Source: CAYRYU01 sp964428355 (GTDB lineage: Bacteria; Muiribacteriota; Ozemobacteria; Ozemobacterales; Ozemobacteraceae). Taken from it: a DNA stretch of 35,687 bases. Shown here piece after piece: positions 1 through 8,258 of this stretch. Position 1 is the stretch's first letter. Each line of letters begins with the position of its first letter. A program made the position numbers and the translations under genes. The notes below the pieces were generated by a model, which saw only the letters and a list, made by a program, of their open reading frames with translations, was not told the origin of the DNA and did no database searches. The stretch spans positions 1-35,687 of the forward strand of contig CAYRYU010000075.1 in NCBI GenBank assembly GCA_964428355.1, in the 5' to 3' direction.

Positions 1-107
1 CCGAAGACATCGAGCATCGGGACGGTTGCGAGAGCGAGAATCACCATCGCCATGATGACCTCGATGAGGGTCACTCCCTTCCTCTTCTCCAAAACTTTTC
101 TCTTCAC
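1..107 (-). CDS. Prepilin-type N-terminal protein, 3' part beyond window
   Basis: Only the first 35 codons are present; the gene runs off the left edge. The visible peptide has a short basic leader ending K-R-K-G, then V-T-L-I-E and a hydrophobic stretch up to about residue 31. This is the class III prepilin signal: Gly at -1, Glu at +5 and a methylation/cleavage site followed by the N-terminal helix. The start is GTG at 107, whose last bases overlap the TGA of the upstream TPR gene (GTGA overlap). An AGGAGG sits about four bases before it, so translational coupling is likely. It could be a type IV minor pilin or a type II secretion pseudopilin; the missing C-terminus would decide. Confidence 0.75.
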   Translation of the reverse strand, partial: MKRKVLEKRKGVTLIEVIMAMVILALATVPMLDVF

Positions 108-1678
108 CGACCCTCCTTCGCGATCTGCGCCTGCAACTGGGCCAGGGGTTGGTTGGTCGGAAAGCGGTTCACAAGCTCGGCCGCCACGGGTCTTGCTTCC
201 TCGAACAGTCCCAACTGGATCAGCAATCGGAGATACTCGATTCCTATCTGCGCCAGCTCCCTTTTCGCATTGAAGGCGTGCCGGAACTCGGAAAGGGCAT
301 CCTCCCATCGCTGGGAGCGCAGGTGAAGGCGGCCGAGGTAGAAATGGCTGCGAAAAAAGGATGGATCTATCTGCAGCGCCTTCCGGAACTGGGCTTCGGC
401 CATCTCGAAGGAATTCAGCCTGTACATGCAATATCCCAGGCGGTCCTGTGCCTCCACATGGTTGGGATCGATCGAAATCGCGGCGCGGAAGAACTCCTGG
501 GCGTCGGAAAACCGCCCCCTGATACGGAAGATTTCCCCCATCCGGTATTCTTTGTCCGCCATCAGGAAGGATTCCGTAACCGGACGACGTGAAACGGCGT
601 CTATCCAAAATCTCTCTCCGGGCTTCAACTCGACACTCCGATCCTGAAGAGGGTCGCTTCTCAAGTGATTGATCAACAGGACGAGCCCCAATACGATCAG
701 GAGAGCCGCCGGAGAGGAGAAGCGCGAAAGCCACGATGGCCTCTCGCCATCATCGTCGAGAGAAGAACTCCTGGGGGGTCTTGCCTGGATTCGGGGACGG
801 GGGGGAGTGCTCTTCCGAACGCCCTGATCATGGGAAGATGAGGCTGAGGAAACTGTGGAAACCTGCGTTCGAGCTGGGGAAGAAGACGTGGGGAGCGCGG
901 AAAGGCCAACCGATTGGGAAGATGGTGGCCCAGGTTTCTCGTCTTCCGACTGAGGAACCGGGTCACCATAGGAGGAACCTGGCCCATTCGCTCCCGTCAG
1001 GATCAGCTTGTTCCCGGAGTCGTTTTCCCCGGTGGTGCCGGGAAAAGGCATCTCCGTGAACCTGGGCCGCTGGGGAATGATCCCATCGGGTTTTCCAAGG
1101 TCCTCTAGGAATCCCGCTGCCTGGACAACGAAATCGCCCGAAAGTGTGGGAAGGATGTCCTGGAACATCTTGCCGGCATCCTCCCGGATCACCACGGGCA
1201 CCAGGCAAAGGACGTTGAGCCGGCCCTCCCGGCTCCAGATGCGCGCCCGAACCACACCTGCGAGCTCCCCGAGCGGGATGCTGGCGCGGAACTCCGCCAG
1301 CAGCCAGGCTGCGACCTCGGCTCCGAAACCGGGATGGGAAAGTGACGGCATGAGAAGCCCTGTCGATTCAAGGACTCCGAATCCTTCCAGGATGGGAAAG
1401 AGAGATCCGAGCCGCTCTTGGGGAACGGAATCCAGGATTTCCCCCAACGGGACCGATTCCGCCAGGGGACTCGCGGAACATGAGCAGGCGAGACCGAACC
1501 CAAACCGGACGGTGGCGGGCCATCCACCGGTAGTGGATGACCACCTTTCCTCGAGGGCATCCCGGTCCTGGTCCAGCAGTTTTCGGATTCCAGCGAAGGA
1601 CGGCCGGGTTCGGGGCGGTCCGGGCTCGTGAAGCCATGCCTCCAACAGGACGGCAAGCGCAGGGAAGGCGAGGTCCAT
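104..1678 (-). CDS. Membrane protein with C-terminal TPR repeats
   Basis: The product has 524 residues. Residues 1-200 form a region I do not recognise. Residues 205-320 are a Ser/Pro-rich low-complexity linker, 322-338 a single membrane segment (A-A-L-L-I-V-L-G-L-V-L-L), and about 376-510 contain tetratricopeptide repeats with typical spacing (for example A-I-S-I-D-P-N-H-V-E-A and A-L-Q-I-D-P-S-F). TPRs bind partner proteins, so a scaffold role at the inner membrane is reasonable, for example in pilus assembly given the overlapping downstream prepilin gene; that role is inferred. Start ATG 1678 has only a distant GGAGGG, 16 bases upstream, and an in-frame TAG lies just upstream, so no longer ATG/GTG form exists. 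Confidence 0.8.
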   Translation of the reverse strand: MDLAFPALAVLLEAWLHEPGPPRTRPSFAGIRKLLDQDRDALEERWSSTTGGWPATVRFGFGLACSCSASPLAESVPLGEILDSVPQERLGSLFPILEGFGVLESTGLLMPSLSHPGFGAEVAAWLLAEFRASIPLGELAGVVRARIWSREGRLNVLCLVPVVIREDAGKMFQDILPTLSGDFVVQAAGFLEDLGKPDGIIPQRPRFTEMPFPGTTGENDSGNKLILTGANGPGSSYGDPVPQSEDEKPGPPSSQSVGLSALPTSSSPARTQVSTVSSASSSHDQGVRKSTPPRPRIQARPPRSSSLDDDGERPSWLSRFSSPAALLIVLGLVLLINHLRSDPLQDRSVELKPGERFWIDAVSRRPVTESFLMADKEYRMGEIFRIRGRFSDAQEFFRAAISIDPNHVEAQDRLGYCMYRLNSFEMAEAQFRKALQIDPSFFRSHFYLGRLHLRSQRWEDALSEFRHAFNAKRELAQIGIEYLRLLIQLGLFEEARPVAAELVNRFPTNQPLAQLQAQIAKEGR

Positions 1679-1777
1679 AAGGTTTTTCCGGTTACCCTCC
1701 AGTGGCCCGGTTCGCTAAAACCCCCTCCCTGCCCACGTTTCGGGGACGATGATGCGGAACTGACTTCTGATGCATGG

Positions 1778-3259
1778 TCAGGAAGTAACCCTGGTGGCCA
1801 GATCACTTCCCTTGGCTGTTTTCGGAGAATGCGCCCCGCAGGAATCGGTTCCCTCCACCGCGCTCTCCTCCGGGTAAAATCCGAATTTCCGAAGGACGGC
1901 GAGTTTGGGCATCACGTTGTTCTTCAGGTCGAAATGGAAGAAACCCGGAAAGATGTCGGGATGGAGCCTGATGAAATCGTAGATTCCCTGATGCTCGGGG
2001 GCGATCATGAACCGCGAGTGGTTGCTGATCTCGTGACCCGTGATCATGTATTCCGGGAACAACTCCGGGCAGAATTCCGGCTCGTACTTTCCAGCGTATT
2101 CCTGGTACAATTCCGACTGGGGAAGCAGACAAAGTAGCGAGGGGAGGATCCGGGCTCCCATCATCCGGAGCATCACCATCTGAAAGACGGTCTGATGGAA
2201 ATCCTCCATGGTTTCGAAAGGAAACCCCCACATGTAGAATGCGTCGACGCGTGGAAACAGCTTGATTCCCTCCGAAACCCTGGCGATCGCGGCCTCGGCG
2301 GTGAATCCCTTTTTTACCCGCGTCAGCATCCTGTCGCTGCCGGTCTCGATCCCGAACCGCAGTTCGACGCAGCCGGTTTTCGACATCGCCTCCATCATCT
2401 CCCGATCGGTGAGGTCGACCCTTCCGAAGGCCTTCCACAAAACCCGGAGGCCCGCCTTTTCAAGCTCCCGGCAGAAAGACATCACCTTCGGCTTGTTGCA
2501 GACGAAAAACTCGTCCTGGAAGAGGAACATCTCCACTCCGCCTTCCTCGTGAAGCAGCTTCATTTCTTCCACGATGTTGGTAACGGAACGGTAGGTAGAT
2601 TCGTGGTCCCAGACCGGGGCGACCGAGCAGAAAGTACAGGGGTAGGGGCAACCGCGCGAAGACATCACACCGTAGCCCCGATATTTCTTGAGATCGACCT
2701 TGTGGAAGGCGGGGAACGGAACAGAATCGAGGTCCTTGATCCGGGGCCGGGGTGGGGTCCGGAGGATACCACCGTCGCGCGAACGAATGACAAGTCCGGG
2801 AACCGAAGCGAGATCCCCTCCTGCCTTCAGGACACCGAGCATCTCGGGACCCGTTATCTCGGCTTCGCCCACGCAGATGCAATCAACCCAGGGAAACCTT
2901 TCCATGATCTTTTCTTCGACACACTTGGGGCCCACTCCTCCCAGGATCAGGAACTTGTCGGGATGGAGCGCTTTGAACTCCTTCATGGCCAGAAGCGCGA
3001 ATGGGAGAAGGTTAGCCATGCAGGAAAACCCGACGAAAGGTGCTGGATCATCCATGAAGGAAAGAATGTTCCGGATCAGGAAGGGATCATCATAGGAGTT
3101 GAGCTGGTAATCGCGGAAGTCGACCGAGAATCCGGCGTTCTCCAGAGCCCTGCAAAGGTAGAGGCAGCCGAGCGGAACGTGGAGCTCCTTGTCGACGGCA
3201 TCCATGTACCGGACATAAAGGAGGTTCATGTTGACCAGGGTGAAATCGGCTCTTTTCAT
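1778..3259 (-). CDS. B12-binding-domain radical SAM protein
   Basis: The product has 493 residues. Residues 1 to about 165 resemble the cobalamin-binding Rossmann domain found in front of many radical SAM enzymes, with L-I-L-G-G-V-G-P at 104-111 and V-G-E-A-E at 130-134. The radical SAM core follows, with the 4Fe-4S cluster motif C-P-Y-P-C-T-F-C (Cys204, Cys208, Cys211). A later R-F-G-I-E-T-G-S stretch is typical of the SAM-binding barrel, and the last ~100 residues are unassigned. Such enzymes use SAM with cobalamin for methylations or other radical chemistry on unactivated carbons, often on peptides or lipids. The gene follows the leader-like protein gene by only 16 bases on the same strand, which suggests that product may be its substrate (inference). 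GGAAAG precedes ATG 3259. The exact reaction cannot be read from the sequence. Confidence 0.9.
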   Translation of the reverse strand: MKRADFTLVNMNLLYVRYMDAVDKELHVPLGCLYLCRALENAGFSVDFRDYQLNSYDDPFLIRNILSFMDDPAPFVGFSCMANLLPFALLAMKEFKALHPDKFLILGGVGPKCVEEKIMERFPWVDCICVGEAEITGPEMLGVLKAGGDLASVPGLVIRSRDGGILRTPPRPRIKDLDSVPFPAFHKVDLKKYRGYGVMSSRGCPYPCTFCSVAPVWDHESTYRSVTNIVEEMKLLHEEGGVEMFLFQDEFFVCNKPKVMSFCRELEKAGLRVLWKAFGRVDLTDREMMEAMSKTGCVELRFGIETGSDRMLTRVKKGFTAEAAIARVSEGIKLFPRVDAFYMWGFPFETMEDFHQTVFQMVMLRMMGARILPSLLCLLPQSELYQEYAGKYEPEFCPELFPEYMITGHEISNHSRFMIAPEHQGIYDFIRLHPDIFPGFFHFDLKNNVMPKLAVLRKFGFYPEESAVEGTDSCGAHSPKTAKGSDLATRVTS

Positions 3260-3275
3260 GATTCTTTCCGTCCGG

Positions 3276-4415
3276 TCAGGGCCGGATTCCGCCCAGGGGA
3301 CGGTCAGGGCGTATTCCCCGGGTCATTACGTCGGGCTTGGGCGGCTCGACCGTGGTCGGGGGTTCGATGACGGGTTGGACTTCGGGGCGACCACCCGCCA
3401 CGGATTTGATCCGCAAAATGATCTCGCGGCCTTCGATCTGGAGCTCGAACAACCCCTCGCTCCCGGCAACTTCCGAGCACATCCTCCTCAGGACCTTTCC
3501 AAGGGGGATTCCATTTGACCTGGTTTCGACCTTCACCCCAAGATCGGCCCCCTGGATCGCCTGAACCGTGATCTTCAAGCCCGTGTCTTCCTCGACCGCC
3601 TGGATGGCCTTCTCGAAGGGCATTCCGTTGACCTCGGTCCCGAGAACGGTGTCCCTGAGGCTTTCAAGCGAAAGAGGACCTTCGGGCGGCTTCTTGGGGG
3701 TCAGCGGAACATCGGGAGAAACCGGAGGCGGGATCAGAACGGGCGAATCGGGAGGGACCTCGGACCGGATTCCTCCCTCCACGTTGGGATCGGGCATCCG
3801 CTTTCGTCTGTCGATAGGCTCGTCAGAACGAGCGCCACCAGGAGGCATGATGTCCCAACCCGGGGTTGTTCCCGTGGCTAGCTCATCGCCAACTTGTCCC
3901 GGGGAATCGGGCCTGGCACCTCCTCCGACCGGGGTGATCGGATCTCCAGGTGCCTGTGCGAGGCGGATGCTCCCCCGATCGAGGAGTTCACCGGTTTTCG
4001 TCACCCCCTGGGCGGCATCGGCGGGATCGGCGCGACCTGCTACGGGAGCGAAGGTCAGCTGGGCGAGAAGAGCGACCATCGCGGCGGCGGATCCCCCAGA
4101 GAGGGCTTTCCGATGCTTTTCATCGACCGGGGTACGACTTGCCATTTCCCGCAACTGGGAGTCGGGGACGATGCGAAGCATCTCCCTTTCCGCCGCAACC
4201 AGCGGGATCTGAAGCTCTTCAGCCAGGGCATCCCTTTTTCCGACAAGCGTTTCAAGGAAGGCGGGGTCGACCGCGGCCCTCATCATGAGGATCTCGAGCC
4301 CCCGGGGAATGTCCTTTCCCAGGTTCCGATTTCCGGAGGGACGCCCCCCCACGATGGTGTGCCCCTGCTTCAGGGGATTATCGCCGGTGGCCATCCGGAT
4401 CTTTTTCTCGCTCAT
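3276..4415 (-). CDS. RiPP-leader-like N-terminus, secretion signal and STN-like domain; possible radical SAM substrate
   Basis: This is not a family I can name with certainty. Counting from ATG 4415 (379 residues), residues 38-95 (G-L-E-I-L-M-M-R-A-A-V-D-P-A-F, then A-L-A-E-E-L-Q-I-P-L) resemble nitrile-hydratase-like leader peptides of RiPP precursors. Residues 108-128 are hydrophobic and end in V-A-G-R-A-D, like an internal signal or membrane segment. Residues 130-245 are a Pro/Gly-rich linker. Residues 248-338 resemble the STN/secretin N-terminal fold. The C-terminus is Pro-rich and ends T-R-G-I-R-P-D-R-P-L-G-G-I-R-P. A motif G-(I/A)-R-(P/S)-(D/E)-x-P recurs in the linker and tail. The start at 4415 is preferred because GGAGG lies 8 bases upstream; ATG 4421 would leave only 2. 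It is paired with the radical SAM gene 16 bases downstream. Confidence 0.7.
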   Translation of the reverse strand: MSEKKIRMATGDNPLKQGHTIVGGRPSGNRNLGKDIPRGLEILMMRAAVDPAFLETLVGKRDALAEELQIPLVAAEREMLRIVPDSQLREMASRTPVDEKHRKALSGGSAAAMVALLAQLTFAPVAGRADPADAAQGVTKTGELLDRGSIRLAQAPGDPITPVGGGARPDSPGQVGDELATGTTPGWDIMPPGGARSDEPIDRRKRMPDPNVEGGIRSEVPPDSPVLIPPPVSPDVPLTPKKPPEGPLSLESLRDTVLGTEVNGMPFEKAIQAVEEDTGLKITVQAIQGADLGVKVETRSNGIPLGKVLRRMCSEVAGSEGLFELQIEGREIILRIKSVAGGRPEVQPVIEPPTTVEPPKPDVMTRGIRPDRPLGGIRP

Positions 4416-4508
4416 TTCCATTCCCTCCGTTCAAGCCATTCTACCTCATTTTCCGGGGAATTGGGACGAAAATGTAATTCCATGGGGGGCGAAAGCAAGG
4501 CTCAAAAC

Positions 4509-4537
4509 TTGACCGGGAGTGAGACGATTGATATAAT
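4509..4537 (+). promoter_or_regulatory. Sigma-70-type promoter of metK
   Basis: TTGACC (4509-4514) and TATAAT (4532-4537) are separated by exactly 17 bases. This is the best match to the housekeeping consensus in the window. The predicted transcript starts near 4544 and leaves about 24 bases before the metK ATG, with GGAG inside. That leader is too short for a SAM riboswitch. Confidence 0.8.
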
Positions 4538-4567
4538 CACTCCACTTTTCCGATCTGGAGGATTTAA

Positions 4568-5749
4568 ATGAAGAACCGTTATTTTTTCACCTCTGAATCA
4601 GTTTCTGAAGGCCACCCCGACAAGGTTGCCGATCAGATTTCCGATGCCGTCCTCGACGCCATCATCGCCAAGGATCCCAAGTGCCGGGTTGCCTGCGAAA
4701 CCGCGGTCACCACCGGACTTGCCTTCGTCATGGGCGAGATCTCCACGAACACCTACGTCGACGTCCAGTCGATCGTCCGAAAGACGATCATCGACATCGG
4801 TTACACGAATTCCGAACATGGAATCGACGGACGCAGCTGCGGAGTCATGGTCGCCCTCGACGAGCAGTCGCCCGATATCGCCCAGGGGGTCAACAAGGCC
4901 CAGGACGGCGACTCTTCGGATACGGATCTGAACATCGGCGCGGGTGACCAGGGTATGATGGTCGGCTTCGCGGTCCGCGAAACTCCCGATCTGATGCCCG
5001 CGCCCATCTACTACGCGCACAAGATCTGCAGGAAGATCGCGGAGCTTCGGAAATCCAGGGTGCTCCCCTACCTCCGCCCCGATGGCAAGGGCCAGGTGAC
5101 CGTGGAATACGAGGACGGGAAGCCCGTCCGGGTCGACGCGGTCGTCCTCTCCGCCCAACACGATCCAGATGCGAGCCATGCGCGCATCACCGAAGACCTG
5201 ATCGAAAGGGCCATCAAACCCGAGATTCCCGCGGAGCTGATCGACAAGAAGACCAAGTTCTTCATCAACCCCACCGGCCGATTCGTAGTCGGCGGGCCGC
5301 AAGGCGACTCCGGTCTGACCGGCCGGAAGATCATCGTCGACACCTACGGTGGAATGGCCGCCCACGGCGGCGGTGCCTTCTCCGGGAAGGATCCCACCAA
5401 GGTCGACCGGTCGGGCGCCTACATGGGCCGGTATGTCGCGAAGAACCTCGTGGCCGCTGGAGTTGCCGACCGGATCGAGCTGCAGATCGCCTATGCGATC
5501 GGAGTGGCGAAGCCCCTCTCCGTTCACGTGAACTGTTTCGGAACCGGCAAGATTTCCCAGGACAAGATCGAGAAGGTCATCAGGGATGTCTTCGATCTGC
5601 GGCCCGGCGCAATCATCCGGAATCTGAACCTCCGGCGGCCGATCTTCAAGCAGACCGCTTCCTATGGTCATTTCGGCCGTTCAGACCTTGACCTCCCCTG
5701 GGAAAAGACCGACAAAGTCGAGGCAATCAAAAAAGCCGCCGGGATCTGA
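4568..5749 (+). CDS. metK: S-adenosylmethionine synthetase
   Basis: This cytoplasmic enzyme makes S-adenosylmethionine from methionine and ATP. The 393-residue length matches bacterial MetK. Diagnostic segments are G-H-P-D-K-V-A-D-Q-I-S-D near the N-terminus, the ATP-binding G-A-G-D-Q-G-M-M, and the phosphate-binding G-G-G-A-F-S-G-K-D-P-T-K-V-D-R-S. The start ATG 4568 has GGAGG just upstream and a consensus promoter at 4509-4537. The gene leads a plus-strand operon, with the deacetylase starting one base after its stop. It diverges from the radical SAM pair, an enzyme type that consumes SAM; this may be coincidence, since metK is a housekeeping gene. Confidence 0.98.
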   Translation: MKNRYFFTSESVSEGHPDKVADQISDAVLDAIIAKDPKCRVACETAVTTGLAFVMGEISTNTYVDVQSIVRKTIIDIGYTNSEHGIDGRSCGVMVALDEQSPDIAQGVNKAQDGDSSDTDLNIGAGDQGMMVGFAVRETPDLMPAPIYYAHKICRKIAELRKSRVLPYLRPDGKGQVTVEYEDGKPVRVDAVVLSAQHDPDASHARITEDLIERAIKPEIPAELIDKKTKFFINPTGRFVVGGPQGDSGLTGRKIIVDTYGGMAAHGGGAFSGKDPTKVDRSGAYMGRYVAKNLVAAGVADRIELQIAYAIGVAKPLSVHVNCFGTGKISQDKIEKVIRDVFDLRPGAIIRNLNLRRPIFKQTASYGHFGRSDLDLPWEKTDKVEAIKKAAGI

Positions 5750-5750
5750 G

Positions 5751-6581
5751 GTGGCCTTTTCCCGAGATAGCCGGTTCAGGAACCGTGCAAATCGGTGCCT
5801 GAACCGGTTTTTGCTTTTCCTGATCCTTCTTTTCCTTTTTCGGTTCACCCCTGCGGGGGCGGTGGAGAAGCTCCCGGTCCTGGTCTATCACCAGATCGAG
5901 GACCCGGTCAGGTCCGATGTATCCTGCACGCCGGCCCAGTTCCTGGCACAGATGAAAGCGCTGCTCGAAAACGGGTTCACCCCCCTGGATCTCGGGCAAA
6001 CCAGGGTTTTTCTTGGGGCGGGTGCAGGGGGAGTTTCCAAGCCCGTCCTGATCACGTTCGATGACGGGTACGAGAGTCTTTTCACGCACGCACTTCCCGT
6101 CGCCCGACAACTCGGTGTTCCCATGACGGTTTTCATGGTCACCTCGAGGCTGGGCAGGAAACCCCAGTTCCTGAGATACCTGGATGCGGAACAGATCAGG
6201 AAGATGGCTGCTTCGGGGTTCATCGAGTTCGGTTCCCATACGCATGACCTCCATACCAACATCCTCAACATCTACCAGGCCTTTCGGGGAACACCGAACC
6301 CCGTTTCGCGGCTTCTCCGGAACGACCTGGACCGTTCCAGAAAGAAACTTGAGTTCATTCTGGGGAAACCTCCCTTCGCCATCGCCTGGCCTTACGGGAA
6401 GTACAACCGCGATCTTTCCGGTGTCGCCAGGGAGGCGGGGTTTTTTCTCCACTTTTGCAGCCGGTACGGGTATAATTTTCCCGGCAGCGATCCTTTCGAG
6501 ATCAAAAGGATTCCGGTCACCTGCCGTGACACACCCGAGAGCGTCTTGAAAAAGGTCCGGGGAGGTTTCCCCTTCGATTGA
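5751..6581 (+). CDS. Secreted polysaccharide deacetylase family protein
   Basis: The product has 276 residues from GTG 5751, one base after the metK stop. An in-frame ATG at 5664 lies inside metK and is unlikely to be used. Residues ~17-38 are a signal peptide (N-R-F-L-L-F-L-I-L-L-F-L-F) ending near A-G-A-V-E. NodB-type carbohydrate esterase motifs follow: L-P-V-L-V-Y-H-Q-I, I-T-F-D-D-G-Y-E-S with the catalytic/metal Asp pair, F-G-S-H-T-H-D with the metal-binding histidines, and A-W-P-Y-G-K-Y. Enzymes of this type remove N-acetyl groups from peptidoglycan or from exopolysaccharide such as poly-GlcNAc (PgaB/IcaB-like). The 'LPVLxYH' start resembles the exopolysaccharide group, but the substrate is not decided by sequence. 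The stop overlaps the possible TTG start of nadB. Confidence 0.9.
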   Translation: MAFSRDSRFRNRANRCLNRFLLFLILLFLFRFTPAGAVEKLPVLVYHQIEDPVRSDVSCTPAQFLAQMKALLENGFTPLDLGQTRVFLGAGAGGVSKPVLITFDDGYESLFTHALPVARQLGVPMTVFMVTSRLGRKPQFLRYLDAEQIRKMAASGFIEFGSHTHDLHTNILNIYQAFRGTPNPVSRLLRNDLDRSRKKLEFILGKPPFAIAWPYGKYNRDLSGVAREAGFFLHFCSRYGYNFPGSDPFEIKRIPVTCRDTPESVLKKVRGGFPFD

Positions 6582-8155
6582 GAATGGTTCCCGAACAGCT
6601 GAAAACCAGGATCGCAATCATCGGATCAGGCACCGCTGGGCTTTTTGCCGCCCTCTCGCTCCCGGAGACCGCCGATGTGCTGCTCCTGACAAAGGACAGG
6701 GTCGAGGACGCCAACTCCTGGTTCGCGCAGGGGGGAATCGCCACGGTCTGGTCGTCCGAGGACCGCCCAGAGTTCCACCTCGAGGATACCCTCGTTGCCG
6801 GGGCGGGTTTGTGTGACCGGAACGCGGTCGAGGTCCTTGTCAAGGAAGGCCCTGACCGGGTGAAGGATCTAGTCGATTTCGGGACCGAGTTCGACAGGGC
6901 GGAGGGCAAGATCCTCCTGACGATGGAGGGCGCACACCGCTGCCGAAGGATCCTTCACGCCCACGGGGACGGAACCGGCCGGGGAATCCAGGAAGCCCTG
7001 ATCAGGAATGTCAGGTCAAGGCCCAACATCAGGATTCTCGAAAACTTCCACCTCGCCGATCTGGTGGTCCGGGAGGGAACCGTGATCGGTCTCACCGGCC
7101 ACTCGGGACCGGAAAGGGCTCGGGTCGCTGTCATTGCCGGGGCGGTTGTTCTCGCCACCGGAGGAATGGGATCGCTCTACCCCCAGTCCACGAACCCTCC
7201 GCAGGCTACGGGGGACGGCGTCGTGGCGGCATGGCGCGCGGGGGCGGAGCTCTGCGACATGGAGTTTCTCCAGTTCCACCCCACCGCCCTCTCGAAGGAG
7301 GGATTCCCCTGCTTTCTGCTTTCGGAAGCCCTTCGGGGGGAGGGAGCCTTTCTCGTGAACGAGAAGGGGGAACGGTTCATGAACCGTTACCACCCACTTG
7401 GGGAGCTCGCTCCAAGAGATGTCGTCGCCCGTGCCGAGATCGCGGAGATGGAGTCGGATGAAAAGGGCAGGGTTTTCCTCGACGCCCGACATCTTGGCCG
7501 GGAGTTTCTGGCGAAGAGGTTTCCCGGCATCCAGGCGGGCCTTTCCGCCGCGGGGCTCTCTCTTGCAGACCACCGGATTCCGGTCGCCCCTGCCGCCCAT
7601 TACACCATCGGGGGAGTCCTGACCGACCTCGAGGGCCGGACCTCGCTCGAAGGGTTGTTCGCCGCAGGGGAGGTGGCTGCCACCGGTGTCCACGGTGCCA
7701 ACCGGCTGGCCTCTAACAGCCTTCTGGAGTGCATCGTATTCGGACGCCGGGCGGCCTTCTCGGCCCTGGATCACGTGGAGAGGAGCGGGGTTCCCACTGC
7801 TCCCCGGGCTTTCGAGAGCTGGGATTTCGCCGACGAATGGGATTCCCTGGTCGCGCGTGATTTCCTGAAGAACTGTCTGGGGGTGATCCGGACAGCGGAG
7901 GGACTGGACAGGGCCTGGTCGGTCATGTCGCCGGGGATTTCCAATCCGATCCCCAACGATTTCATGGGCATGACACCGGACCGGGTTCGCCACCGAAACC
8001 TTCGGCAGCTCGTGGGCCTCATGGCGCGTTTCGCTTTCAACCGCCGGGAGAGCCGGGGAACCCATTTTCGAAGGGACTTCCCGAAACCCGACCCCTCCTG
8101 GGCGGTCCGGCAGGTCCTCAGCGGCCAGACCTTCTCCCGGAAAGCCCTTCCCTGA
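6578..8155 (+). CDS. nadB: L-aspartate oxidase
   Basis: This flavoenzyme oxidises L-aspartate to iminoaspartate, the first step of de novo NAD synthesis. It has an N-terminal FAD Rossmann motif (I-I-G-S-G-T-A-G-L), N-S-W-F-A-Q-G-G-I-A, H-A-H-G-D-G-T-G-R, F-L-Q-F-H-P-T-A-L, A-A-H-Y-T-I-G-G-V, and G-V-H-G-A-N-R-L-A-S-N-S-L-L-E, all typical of NadB rather than of the succinate dehydrogenase flavoprotein. The 525-residue length is normal. The longest start is TTG 6578, overlapping the previous stop (TTGA), with GGAGG 12 bases upstream. ATG 6584, two codons on, is equally plausible but sits 18 bases from that GGAGG. No nadA or nadC is nearby, so the partner genes lie elsewhere. Confidence 0.95.
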   Translation: MRMVPEQLKTRIAIIGSGTAGLFAALSLPETADVLLLTKDRVEDANSWFAQGGIATVWSSEDRPEFHLEDTLVAGAGLCDRNAVEVLVKEGPDRVKDLVDFGTEFDRAEGKILLTMEGAHRCRRILHAHGDGTGRGIQEALIRNVRSRPNIRILENFHLADLVVREGTVIGLTGHSGPERARVAVIAGAVVLATGGMGSLYPQSTNPPQATGDGVVAAWRAGAELCDMEFLQFHPTALSKEGFPCFLLSEALRGEGAFLVNEKGERFMNRYHPLGELAPRDVVARAEIAEMESDEKGRVFLDARHLGREFLAKRFPGIQAGLSAAGLSLADHRIPVAPAAHYTIGGVLTDLEGRTSLEGLFAAGEVAATGVHGANRLASNSLLECIVFGRRAAFSALDHVERSGVPTAPRAFESWDFADEWDSLVARDFLKNCLGVIRTAEGLDRAWSVMSPGISNPIPNDFMGMTPDRVRHRNLRQLVGLMARFAFNRRESRGTHFRRDFPKPDPSWAVRQVLSGQTFSRKALP

Positions 8156-8258
8156 AAACGATGGCAGCGGACTTCGAGTTGCGGCTCCTCTTCCGGACTG
8201 ATTCCCACCTGAGCATGGTGCCTTCCCCGATGTTGAAGGAAAGCCCGATTTCCCCCCG

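Noticed and set aside
2195..3370. 391-codon open frame antisense to the radical SAM gene
   Set aside because: It lies wholly opposite two well-supported genes and its translation has no recognisable fold. Long antisense frames are expected at this GC content.
4538..4567. SAM riboswitch before metK
   Set aside because: The predicted leader is only about 24 bases after a consensus promoter, too short for any SAM riboswitch class.
4598..5671. 357-codon open frame antisense to metK
   Set aside because: metK is certain; the antisense product is a codon-bias shadow rich in Asp and Gly.
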